Positions 1 to 5,386 of a stretch of 8,875 nt of DNA are shown in pieces. The stretch covers positions 1-8,875 of the forward strand of contig SEEY01000121.1 of NCBI GenBank assembly GCA_004211235.1, written 5' to 3'. The stretch is from Rubrivivax sp. Lineage in GTDB: Bacteria > Pseudomonadota > Gammaproteobacteria > Burkholderiales > Burkholderiaceae. Both the position numbers and the translations under genes were made by a program. The notes beneath the pieces were generated by a model. It had not been told where the DNA came from and made no database searches. It saw only the letters and a list, made by a program, of their open reading frames with translations. The first letter of the stretch is position 1, and each line of letters begins with the position of its first letter.

Positions 1-133
1 GCACTCTTCCATGATGGCGAGCTTGGCGTCGGCAGTGTCGGCGCCGGCCGGCAAGCGCATGGGCCACGCCGGTGCGCTGATCTCGGGCGGCGCCGACACT
101 GCCGACGCCAAGCTCGCCATCATGGAAGAGTGC
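1..133. repeat. Perfect 46-bp inverted repeat (arms 1-46 and 88-133)
   Basis: Bases 1-46 are an exact reverse complement of bases 88-133, separated by 41 bases; complementarity stops at 47 versus 87. The right arm is ordinary sucD coding sequence, while the left arm replaces the sucD sequence expected upstream of the APAGKRMGHAG segment. Each arm contains the self-complementary hexamer GGCGCC at its inner end (40-45 and 89-94), a plausible microhomology for a strand switch. A fold-back chimera from amplification or assembly is the simplest reading; a real inversion breakpoint is possible. Confidence 0.93.
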
Positions 134-193
134 GGCTTCACGGTCACGCGCAATCCGTCCGAGATGGCCAAACTGCTGAAAGCGCTGCTCTGA
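2..193 (+). CDS. sucD: Succinyl-CoA ligase (ADP-forming) subunit alpha, C-terminal fragment (5' end missing)
   Basis: This is the tail of the alpha subunit of succinyl-CoA synthetase, the TCA-cycle enzyme that interconverts succinyl-CoA and succinate with substrate-level phosphorylation. The recognisable part starts near position 41 (residues APAGKRMGHAGALISGG) and runs to the TGA at 191-193. It matches the conserved 'APPGKRMGHAGAIISGG' segment and C-terminal helix of SucD proteins, which are about 290 residues long. The catalytic histidine region is not in the window. The reading frame is open to the left edge, but codons before about position 41 lie in a segment that is the exact reverse complement of 88-133, so they are not genuine SucD sequence and the ATG codons at 11 and 14 are not starts. 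A strong terminator follows the stop by 19 bp. Confidence 0.88.
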   Translation, partial: HSSMMASLASAVSAPAGKRMGHAGALISGGADTADAKLAIMEECGFTVTRNPSEMAKLLKALL

Positions 194-212
194 ACCGCTT
201 CAGCGTCTGACG

Positions 213-239
213 AGGGCCGTTCGCTGAACGGCCCTTTTT
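213..239 (+). terminator. Intrinsic terminator after sucD
   Basis: A perfect 10-bp stem (213-222 with 226-235, AGGGCCGTTC/GAACGGCCCT) has a 3-nt GCT loop and runs into TTTTT (235-239). It lies 19 bp after the sucD stop and should end the suc transcript before the TerC gene. Confidence 0.9.
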
Positions 240-320
240 CATTGGTGTCTGCGTAGTTGCACGCAGGCGCCCGCTGCCTCGGCGGACCGACACTCGGACG
301 CCCAAGAACATCGACCTGCC

Positions 321-1013
321 ATGGACCTGCTCACCACCGCCTTCTTCATCGCGCTGATGAAGATCATCTGGGTCAACATCCTGCTGTCGGGCGACAACGC
401 CGTCGTCATCGCGCTGGCCTCGCGCAACCTGCCTGCCGAGCAGCAGAAGAAGGCCATCCTCTTCGGCAGCGGCGCGGCCATCGTGCTGCGCGTCGTGCTG
501 ACGCTGTTTGCCGTGCAGTTGCTGGAGCTGCCGTGGCTAAAACTGGTCGGCGCCGCGCTGCTGCTGTGGATCGGCGTGCAGTTGCTGGCCGACAACGACG
601 ACGACGCTGACGTGCATGCCAGCAGCAGCGTCTGGGTGGCCATCCGGACCATCCTCATTGCCGACCTCGTGATGAGCCTGGACAACGTCATCGCCGTCGC
701 CGGTGCCGCCGAGACGGCGCCCGAGAACGTGCGCACGCTGCTGCTCATCATCGGCCTGGGCCTGTCCATTCCGCTGATCATCTTCGGCAGCACGCTGCTG
801 CTGAAGGTGATGGAACGCTTCCCCGTCATCATCACGCTGGGCGCGGCGCTGCTGGGTTTCGTCGCTGGCGAGATGGCGACGACGGACAAGGCGCTGCACG
901 GCTGGTTCGAGACCCACATGCATGGCCTGGACTACGCGGTCAGCATCACGGGCGCGGTCTTCGTCGTCGCCACCGGCATGTGGCTGGCGCGCCGCGGCAA
1001 GCAAAAGGCCTAG
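321..1013 (+). CDS. TerC/YjbE-family integral membrane protein, putative metal-ion transporter
   Basis: This 230-residue protein consists mostly of hydrophobic helices, about seven by eye (roughly residues 5-30, 44-68, 72-90, 105-129, 138-160, 166-184 and 207-224). It has the two hallmark TerC-family motifs, SGDNA (23-27) and SLDNV (119-123), whose Asp and Asn sit inside membrane helices in the two internally related halves. An acidic loop (about 91-99, DNDDDADVH) joins the halves. Family members, including tellurite-resistance TerC and the YjbE group, are linked to export of Mn2+ or other metals; the substrate here is inferred. The length fits the family. The ATG at 321 is the only sensible start, although its ribosome binding site is poor. 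The gene follows sucD and its terminator by 127 bp. I see no yybP-ykoY-like manganese riboswitch in that short gap. The kinase gene follows after 18 bp, so co-transcription is plausible. Confidence 0.87.
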   Translation: MDLLTTAFFIALMKIIWVNILLSGDNAVVIALASRNLPAEQQKKAILFGSGAAIVLRVVLTLFAVQLLELPWLKLVGAALLLWIGVQLLADNDDDADVHASSSVWVAIRTILIADLVMSLDNVIAVAGAAETAPENVRTLLLIIGLGLSIPLIIFGSTLLLKVMERFPVIITLGAALLGFVAGEMATTDKALHGWFETHMHGLDYAVSITGAVFVVATGMWLARRGKQKA

Positions 1014-1031
1014 GCCCCATAAGATCAACGC

Positions 1032-2171
1032 ATGGCAAGTGGCGGCAAACCCGGCAAGTCTGGCGGCTTTTGGCAACGCCTGATCGGCCGGGTCGCGGAC
1101 GCCGCCGACGCGCCGCCCAGTGAGCTGTCGACGCTGCCCGCCGTTCAGCACACGCACGCTCCCGGCGCCTCGCCGCCGCAGGCCCGGTCCACGGCACCGC
1201 CGCCCGACCTGCGGGACTACGAACTCGGCGCCGAAATCGGCCGCGGTGCCATGGCCATCGTCTACAAGGCGACGCAGCGCTCCACCGGCCGCCAGGTCGC
1301 CGTCAAGCGGCTGGCGCTGAGCCGAGAGTTCTCTGCCGAAGACCTGGCGGACGTGCGCGAGCGCTTCATGCGGGAGGCTCGCGCCGCCCGCTCGCTCGAC
1401 CACCCCGACATCCTGCAGGTCGTCGATGCCGGCCAGGACGGCCGCGACGCCTGGCTGGCGCTGGAATACGTGCTCGGCCGCGACCTGAGCCTCTTCACCA
1501 AGCCCTCCCAGCTGCTGCCCGTGCGCGACGTGGTGCTGCTGGGCGCGCGGCTTGCCCGGGCCCTGCACTATGCGCACAGTCAGGGCGTCATCCACCGCGA
1601 CATCAAGCCCGCCAACGTCATGCTCGACCGCGTCAACGGCAGCCTCAAGCTGATGGACTTCGGCATCGCCCGCGTCGGCGACGGCAGCCGCACGCGCACC
1701 GGTCTCGTGCTTGGCACGCCGTCCTTCATGTCGCCCGAGCAGCTCGCCGGCCTCACGGTCGACGGTCGCAGCGACCTGTATTCGCTGGGCGTGCTGCTCT
1801 ACCAGCTGCTGGCCGGCTCGCTGCCGCACCAGAGCGACTCGATGGCGCGGCTGATGCAGCAGATCGCCACCGAACCTGCAGCCGATATACGCACCCGCCG
1901 CCCGGAGCTGCCCGAATCGCTGGCCCTGGTGCTGGCGCTCGCGCTGGAGAAGCGCCCCGAGCTGCGCTACCCCTCCGGCGAGCAGATGGCGCGCGACCTG
2001 AACGCCGTCCTTGTCATGGATCTGCAGGCGGAGCCGGCCCTGCCCGAAAACCAGCAGCCGCTCGATCCAGCCTTCGCACAAACACTGCGCTTGACGCCGG
2101 AGGAAGCAGGGCAGAATCGTCTCTCCCCTGCCGAACCCCACGAGCCGCAAGACCCCCGCCAAGCCTCATGA
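1032..2171 (+). CDS. Soluble bacterial Ser/Thr protein kinase (Hanks/PKN2 type)
   Basis: This 379-residue protein has a complete eukaryotic-like kinase domain at about residues 62-325. Visible elements are the glycine loop GRGAMA (70-75, with Ala for the third Gly), ATP-anchoring K92 in VAVKR, an alpha-C glutamate near E115, the catalytic loop HRDIKPAN (178-185; D180, N185), metal-binding DFG (199-201), SPE (224-226) in place of APE, and D238 in DGRSDLYSLG. The HRD arginine makes it an RD kinase, usually activated by activation-loop phosphorylation; T211, T213 and T219 lie in that loop. About 60 Gly/Pro/Ala-rich residues precede the domain and about 50 residues of acidic, Pro-rich tail follow, including an LTPEE segment. 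No membrane helix or extracellular sensor such as PASTA is present, so it should be cytosolic. It starts 18 bp after the TerC gene. Its stop overlaps the phosphatase start in ATGA, indicating translational coupling. Confidence 0.94.
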   Translation: MASGGKPGKSGGFWQRLIGRVADAADAPPSELSTLPAVQHTHAPGASPPQARSTAPPPDLRDYELGAEIGRGAMAIVYKATQRSTGRQVAVKRLALSREFSAEDLADVRERFMREARAARSLDHPDILQVVDAGQDGRDAWLALEYVLGRDLSLFTKPSQLLPVRDVVLLGARLARALHYAHSQGVIHRDIKPANVMLDRVNGSLKLMDFGIARVGDGSRTRTGLVLGTPSFMSPEQLAGLTVDGRSDLYSLGVLLYQLLAGSLPHQSDSMARLMQQIATEPAADIRTRRPELPESLALVLALALEKRPELRYPSGEQMARDLNAVLVMDLQAEPALPENQQPLDPAFAQTLRLTPEEAGQNRLSPAEPHEPQDPRQAS

Positions 2172-2977
2172 TCCTGGAGTTCTTCAGCGCCACCGACGTG
2201 GGCCGTGCTCGCGACAACAACGAAGACTCGGTCGCCCTCGACGAGGCGGCTGGCCTGGCCGTGCTGGCTGACGGCATGGGAGGCTACAACGCCGGTGAAG
2301 TAGCCAGTCAGATGCTGACCGGTTTTATCCACACCGAACTTGGCCGCTGGCTCAAGGACGCCGGCCGCGAGGCTCGCGCCGGCGAAGTCAGGCGGGCGAT
2401 GGACATCTGCGTGGACAACGCCAACCGCGCCATCTTCAACGCCGCCAACACCAACCCGCGCTATGCCGGCATGGGCACGACGCTGGTGCTTGGCGTCTTC
2501 CGTCCCGAGGGCCTGCTGCTCGGCCACGTCGGCGACTCGCGCGGCTATCGCCTGCGCGCGGGCCGCCTGGCACAGATCACCCGCGATCACTCCCTGCTGC
2601 AGGAGCAGATCGACGCCGGACTGCTCACCGTGGAAGAAGCCGCCTTCTCCAGCAACAAGAACCTCGTGACCCGCGCCGTCGGCGTCGAGGACACGGTGCT
2701 GCTGGAGCTGCATCTGCACGAGGTGCAGGCCGGGGACGTTTACCTCTTCTGCTCGGACGGACTGTCCGACATGCTCGACGACGACAGCATCGCTGCCCTG
2801 CTGGCCGGCAACCCCGCGCTGCCGGAGGCCGCACGCACGCTGATCAACGCAGCCAATGACAGCGGCGGGCGCGATAACATCGCGCTCATCCTGGCCCGCG
2901 CTGAGGGCCGCCAAAAGGCCGAAGGACGGGGCTGGTGGCCCTTCGGTCGACGTGGCGGCAGAGACCCCTCTGCCTGA
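2168..2977 (+). CDS. PP2C-family Ser/Thr protein phosphatase (PrpC/Stp type)
   Basis: This 269-residue protein is a single PP2C (PPM) domain that removes phosphate from Ser/Thr using two metal ions. The family motifs occur in order: RDNNEDS (15-21), ADGMGG (34-39, metal-binding D35), GMGTT (101-105), GHVGDSRGYR (119-128), RDHS (139-142), SDGLSD (196-201, metal-binding D197) and GGRDN (233-237, metal-binding D236). All expected metal ligands are present, so it should be active. The length is typical of bacterial PrpC/Stp enzymes, with an added Trp- and Arg-rich tail (about 251-269). There is no signal peptide or membrane helix. It is fused by a 4-nt ATGA overlap to the kinase gene, so kinase and phosphatase should be made together, and the kinase or its substrates are the likely targets. 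A 7-bp GC-rich hairpin (2957-2974) sits just before the stop. Confidence 0.95.
   Translation: MILEFFSATDVGRARDNNEDSVALDEAAGLAVLADGMGGYNAGEVASQMLTGFIHTELGRWLKDAGREARAGEVRRAMDICVDNANRAIFNAANTNPRYAGMGTTLVLGVFRPEGLLLGHVGDSRGYRLRAGRLAQITRDHSLLQEQIDAGLLTVEEAAFSSNKNLVTRAVGVEDTVLLELHLHEVQAGDVYLFCSDGLSDMLDDDSIAALLAGNPALPEAARTLINAANDSGGRDNIALILARAEGRQKAEGRGWWPFGRRGGRDPSA
2957..2974 (+). other. Hairpin at the phosphatase-FHA gene junction
   Basis: A perfect 7-bp stem (GGCAGAG 2957-2963 with CTCTGCC 2968-2974) with a 4-nt loop ends directly at the phosphatase stop codon. No T-run follows, so it is not a standard terminator. It may shape mRNA stability or reinitiation before the FHA gene, or be incidental in GC-rich coding sequence. 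Confidence 0.4.
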
Positions 2978-3014
2978 CAAGTCACGGCACGAAAAACAGA
3001 ACTTGAGGTCATTC

Positions 3015-3665
3015 ATGGGCAAACTGGTGGTGTCGCTCGACGGCGTCGTGATCAAGGAGGTGCAGATCACGAAGGACAAGACCACGCTGGGTCGGCGGCC
3101 GTACAACGACATCGTCATCGACAACCTCGCGGTGTCGGGCGAGCACGCCGTGCTGCAGATGGTCGGCAATGACGTCTTCATCGAAGACCTCAACTCCACC
3201 AATGGCACCTACATCAACGGCAAGGCCATCAAGAAGCAATTGCTTGCCGACAACGACACCGTCGAGATCGGCAAGTACAAGATCAAGTACCTGACCAACG
3301 ACGGCACCGACTACGAGAAGACCATGATTCTCAAGCCGGGGGCGGCGGTGCCCAGCCTCGGCGCGGGTTCTTCCTTTGGTGGCCTCGGCACCGCGGCGCC
3401 CATCGGCCCGGCCTCGATCAAGGTGCTGACCGGCGCGGCTGCTGGCCGCGAGGTTGCACTGACCAAGGTCGTCACGACGCTGGGCAAGCCCGGCGTGCAG
3501 GTGGCGTCCATCACGAAGCGGCCCACCGGCTACGTCTTTGCCCATGTCGAGGGCGGCCAGCGCCCGAGCGTCAACGGCATTCCGCTGACGGGCGAATCGA
3601 TTGCACTGCGCACCGGCGATCTGATCGAACTGGCCGGCACGCAGATGCAGTTCATCCAGGGCTGA
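3015..3665 (+). CDS. FHA-domain protein with a second degenerate FHA-like repeat
   Basis: This 216-residue cytosolic protein starts with a canonical FHA (phosphothreonine-recognition) domain at about residues 1-95. It has GRRPYNDIVID (26-36, conserved G26-R27), SGEHA (41-45), NSTNGTYING (60-69) and the ending TVEIGKYKIKYL. A Gly/Ala-rich linker (about 96-132) includes DYEKTMI, whose T103 could be a kinase site. Residues 133-216 repeat the fold's pattern weakly: IKVLTGAAAGREV, TTLGKPGVQV, PSVNGIPL, then GDLIELAGTQMQF. This second copy lacks the GR and S-x-x-H residues. I chose the ATG at 3015 because GAGG lies 7 nt upstream and the FHA fold begins there; the longer ORF from 2856 would overlap the phosphatase by about 120 nt and add low-complexity residues. 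The 37-bp gap to the phosphatase suggests one transcript. Likely role: reader of the phosphothreonines made by the neighbouring kinase. Confidence 0.93.
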   Translation: MGKLVVSLDGVVIKEVQITKDKTTLGRRPYNDIVIDNLAVSGEHAVLQMVGNDVFIEDLNSTNGTYINGKAIKKQLLADNDTVEIGKYKIKYLTNDGTDYEKTMILKPGAAVPSLGAGSSFGGLGTAAPIGPASIKVLTGAAAGREVALTKVVTTLGKPGVQVASITKRPTGYVFAHVEGGQRPSVNGIPLTGESIALRTGDLIELAGTQMQFIQG

Positions 3666-3723
3666 GGGCGCGCGCAGCCGGCTCAACGGCTGCGTGACTT
3701 CCTCACGGATGGCATACCCCCAA

Positions 3724-3737
3724 GTCGGTAATCCGAC
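3724..3737. promoter_or_regulatory. Small palindrome upstream of the phosphodiesterase gene
   Basis: GTCGG-TAAT-CCGAC is a perfect 5+5-bp inverted repeat in the 155-bp gap between the FHA and phosphodiesterase genes. A TACATT at 3762-3767 could be a weak -10 element, but no acceptable -35 sits upstream. A separate 7-bp hairpin lacking a T-run (3674-3693) lies just after the FHA stop. The gap is long enough to hold a promoter and operator for the downstream gene; that role is inferred. Confidence 0.3.
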
Positions 3738-3820
3738 CGCCTGCGATACCGGGGCGCTGCGTACATTCTCGGCTCCACCTCGCCTGACGCGAGGCCCCGA
3801 ATCCCGAGTCAACGCACTGC

Positions 3821-4606
3821 ATGAACATCCGCGTCCTGGGCTGCTCCGGTGCAATCGCCGCCGGCTACAAGACCACCGCCTTCCTGCTCGATGAGGACGT
3901 CCTCATCGACGCCGGCACCGGCGTTGGCGACCTGCCGCTGGACGCCCTGGCTGCCATCGACCACATCCTGCTCAGCCACTCCCACCTGGACCATGTGCTG
4001 GGCATCCCGCTGCTCGCCGATGCCGTGCTGCGCCTGCGCGCCGCCGCCGGCCGGCCGCCCATCCAGGTCCACGGCCTGCCCGAGACGCTGGCGGCTCTGC
4101 AGCAGCACATCTTCAACGGCGCCATCTGGCCCGACTTCACCCGCCTGCCCAGCCGTGAAGCGCCGGTGCTGAGCCTGCACCCCTTCCAGATCGGTGACCG
4201 CCTGGACCTCGGCGGCCGCAGCATCGAGGTGCTGTCGGCCGTGCATACCGTCCCGGCGGTCGGCTTCGCCGTCGACGGCGGCGCGGCCAGCGGCCATGCG
4301 CACTGGGTCTTCACCGGCGACACCGGCCCGAACCCGGCGCTGTGGCAGCGCCTGGCGCAGCTGAAGCTCTCGCACCTCGTCATTGAGACGGCCTTCAGCG
4401 ACGACGAGATCGCGCTCGCCCACGTCAGCCAGCACCTGTGCCCGAGCGACCTCGGCCGGGAACTGTCCCAGCTCGCCGGCAGCGTGGATGTGCGCATCAC
4501 CCACATCAAGCCCGGCGAGGGCGAGGCCGTCATGGCAGGCGTGCGGGGCCTCGGCAGCCCGCATCGCATCAGCGCGCTGCAGGCGGGGCAGGAGATGGCG
4601 CTGTAG
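3821..4606 (+). CDS. Metallo-beta-lactamase-fold 3',5'-cyclic-nucleotide phosphodiesterase (class II-like)
   Basis: This 261-residue protein has the metallo-beta-lactamase fold and the class II cyclic-nucleotide phosphodiesterase form of its motif: HSHLDHVLG at 53-61 (H53, H55, D57, H58) in LLSHSHLDHVLGIP. Other likely metal ligands are H142 (VHTVP), D167 (FTGDTGP) and H218 (ITHIKPGE). Class II members (yeast PDE1, Vibrio fischeri CpdP) hydrolyse cAMP or cGMP; activity here is inferred from the motif and overall pattern, and a related hydrolase of unknown substrate is the main alternative. No signal peptide is seen, so it should act in the cytoplasm. The ATG at 3821 begins directly at the first strand (MNIRVLGCSGA), although its ribosome binding site is weak. 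It is 155 bp after the FHA gene and is closed by its own terminator. Its position before the pilin gene suggests, but does not show, a role in cAMP-dependent pilus control. Confidence 0.85.
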   Translation: MNIRVLGCSGAIAAGYKTTAFLLDEDVLIDAGTGVGDLPLDALAAIDHILLSHSHLDHVLGIPLLADAVLRLRAAAGRPPIQVHGLPETLAALQQHIFNGAIWPDFTRLPSREAPVLSLHPFQIGDRLDLGGRSIEVLSAVHTVPAVGFAVDGGAASGHAHWVFTGDTGPNPALWQRLAQLKLSHLVIETAFSDDEIALAHVSQHLCPSDLGRELSQLAGSVDVRITHIKPGEGEAVMAGVRGLGSPHRISALQAGQEMAL

Positions 4607-4629
4607 GCGCCGGCTGCATCTCGCGGTCG

Positions 4630-4653
4630 ACGGCGCCCTCGGGCGCCGTTTTT
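4630..4653 (+). terminator. Intrinsic terminator after the phosphodiesterase gene
   Basis: An 8-bp GC-rich stem (ACGGCGCC 4630-4637 with GGCGCCGT 4642-4649), a CTCG loop and a T-run (4649-4653) lie 24 bp after the stop. It isolates the signalling genes from the pilin gene. Confidence 0.87.
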
Positions 4654-4686
4654 CTTGGCTGACGTTTCTTGGCGCAATGGGGCAGC

Positions 4687-4726
4687 CTGACAGAACGCGT
4701 CACTCCGCACTGACGTTTTTTGTCAG
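4687..4726. promoter_or_regulatory. Interrupted 40-bp palindrome, candidate PilR-type enhancer for the pilin promoter
   Basis: Four half-sites share one axis at 4706.5: CTGACA (4687-4692) pairs with TGTCAG (4721-4726), and CGTCA (4698-4702) pairs with TGACG (4711-4715). Fifteen of twenty mirrored positions are complementary. With +1 predicted near 4813 from the -24/-12 element, the axis lies at about -106, where sigma-54 activators usually bind. P. aeruginosa PilR sites also carry repeated TGTC-like elements. A further CTGACGTTT copy occurs at 4659-4667, matching 4710-4718. Confidence 0.6.
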
Positions 4727-4748
4727 AACCGGGCGACCGGCGCAGTAG

Positions 4749-4768
4749 AACGTGCGGTTTCGCACGTT
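4749..4768. promoter_or_regulatory. Perfect 8+8-bp palindrome between enhancer and pilin promoter
   Basis: AACGTGCG-GTTT-CGCACGTT is an exact inverted repeat with a 4-nt spacer, centred near -55 relative to the predicted pilin start site. There is no T-run and it lies upstream of the promoter, so it is better read as a protein-binding operator than as a terminator. The protein is unknown. Confidence 0.5.
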
Positions 4769-4786
4769 GCCGATGGCACATGAAGC

Positions 4787-4802
4787 TGGCACGCCCCCTG
4801 CA
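4787..4802 (+). promoter_or_regulatory. Sigma-54 (RpoN) -24/-12 promoter of the pilin gene
   Basis: TGGCACG-N4-CTGCA matches the sigma-54 consensus TGGCACG-N4-TTGCA at all but one position. The invariant GG (4788-4789) and GC (4800-4801) have correct 12-nt phasing. This predicts transcription from about 4813 and a 37-nt leader. RpoN dependence of pilA is established in Pseudomonas and other proteobacteria. Confidence 0.85.
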
Positions 4803-4837
4803 TTCATGGGGTCTGTCCCCACCCAACCACGCTCGCC

Positions 4838-4841
4838 GGAG
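4838..4841 (+). promoter_or_regulatory. Ribosome binding site of the pilin gene
   Basis: GGAG lies 8 nt upstream of the ATG at 4850. It is one of the better Shine-Dalgarno sequences in the window, in line with strong expression of a structural subunit. Confidence 0.7.
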
Positions 4842-4849
4842 TAACCGAT

Positions 4850-5305
4850 ATGCAAGTCAAAGCACGCGCCCAACAGGGCTTCACCCTGATCGAACTGATG
4901 ATCGTCGTGGCCATCATCGGCATCCTGGCCGCTGTGGCCCTGCCGCAGTACCGCACCTACACGACCCGCGCCAAGACGGCGAACGCCATCACCGTGGCTG
5001 ACGGCTACAAGACCGCTGTGGCCTTGTGCATTCAAGAAAAGGGCGGCGTTGCAACTGGTTGCAGCAGCAATACCAATGGCATCCCCGACGCCAGCGCCTT
5101 CAAGGCCACCAAGGAAGTCAGCGCAGTGACCTCCGTTACGGACGGCGTGATCACGATCACCCTGAATGACATCGGCACGGGCACGGTGGGCAAAACCATC
5201 GTCTTCAGCCCGACGAACATCGTTGGCGATGCGGTGATCTGGACCACAACGACCAACATCACCGACGCCGTCATCAAGAGCTCGATCGAGAAGAACAACA
5301 CCTGA
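4850..5305 (+). CDS. pilA: Type IVa major pilin precursor (PilA-like)
   Basis: This 151-residue prepilin has a 10-residue leader ending in Gly. The PilD cleavage/methylation site is G10|F11 and E15 is the conserved Glu5 of the mature protein. The typical hydrophobic helix follows ([20 protein letters not shown]), with LPQY at 31-34. The mature protein is 141 residues, usual for type IVa major pilins. C60 and C71 are the only cysteines and could form a disulfide in the alpha-beta loop region. The C-terminal D-region cysteine pair of Pseudomonas pilins is absent, and the chain ends in polar residues (EKNNT). GGAG (4838-4841), 8 nt from the ATG, supports this start. It is subunit of the pilus fibre for twitching, adhesion and DNA uptake. 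Its own sigma-54 promoter and tandem terminators make it monocistronic, as expected of an abundant major pilin. A minor pilin role is less likely. Confidence 0.93.
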   Translation: MQVKARAQQGFTLIELMIVVAIIGILAAVALPQYRTYTTRAKTANAITVADGYKTAVALCIQEKGGVATGCSSNTNGIPDASAFKATKEVSAVTSVTDGVITITLNDIGTGTVGKTIVFSPTNIVGDAVIWTTTTNITDAVIKSSIEKNNT

Positions 5306-5320
5306 ACTTCATAGCGATGC

Positions 5321-5338
5321 ATGCCGCCCTCGCGGCAT
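5321..5338 (+). terminator. First of two tandem hairpins after the pilin gene
   Basis: ATGCCGC (5321-5327) pairs with GCGGCAT (5332-5338) around a CCTC loop and is followed by a short TTT. Alone it would be a modest terminator; it lies 4 nt before the much stronger hairpin at 5343-5370. Confidence 0.6.
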
Positions 5339-5342
5339 TTGG

Positions 5343-5374
5343 AGAGAAAGGGGCTTCGGCCCCTTTCTCTTTTA
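5343..5374 (+). terminator. Strong intrinsic terminator after the pilin gene (UUCG loop)
   Basis: A perfect 12-bp stem (5343-5354 with 5359-5370, core GAAAGGGGC/GCCCCTTTC) closed by an ultra-stable UUCG tetraloop ends in TTTT (5370-5373). It lies between the pilin stop and the start of the membrane protein gene, so expression of the latter needs read-through or its own promoter. Confidence 0.93.
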
Positions 5375-5386
5375 TCGTCTGGATCC

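Noticed and set aside
194..320. Manganese (yybP-ykoY) riboswitch before the TerC gene
   Set aside because: The gap is only 127 bp, part of it is the sucD terminator, and the conserved junction sequences of that riboswitch are not seen.
537..2162. 541-codon open frame on the minus strand opposite the TerC and kinase genes
   Set aside because: It is antisense to two genes with clear motifs, its product is rich in Gln, His, Arg and Gly without any fold signal, and long shadow frames are common in GC-rich coding DNA.
2856..3014. N-terminal extension of the FHA protein from an upstream ATG
   Set aside because: It overlaps the phosphatase coding region by about 120 nt, encodes non-conserved sequence, and the ATG at 3015 has a proper ribosome binding site.
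1967..3208. 413-codon minus-strand frame opposite the phosphatase
   Set aside because: Low-complexity product, no motif, fully antisense to a PP2C gene with all catalytic residues.
4774..4788. A first TGGCAC as an alternative sigma-54 promoter
   Set aside because: The required GC is not present at the correct distance; the second TGGCAC at 4787 has the right -12 element.
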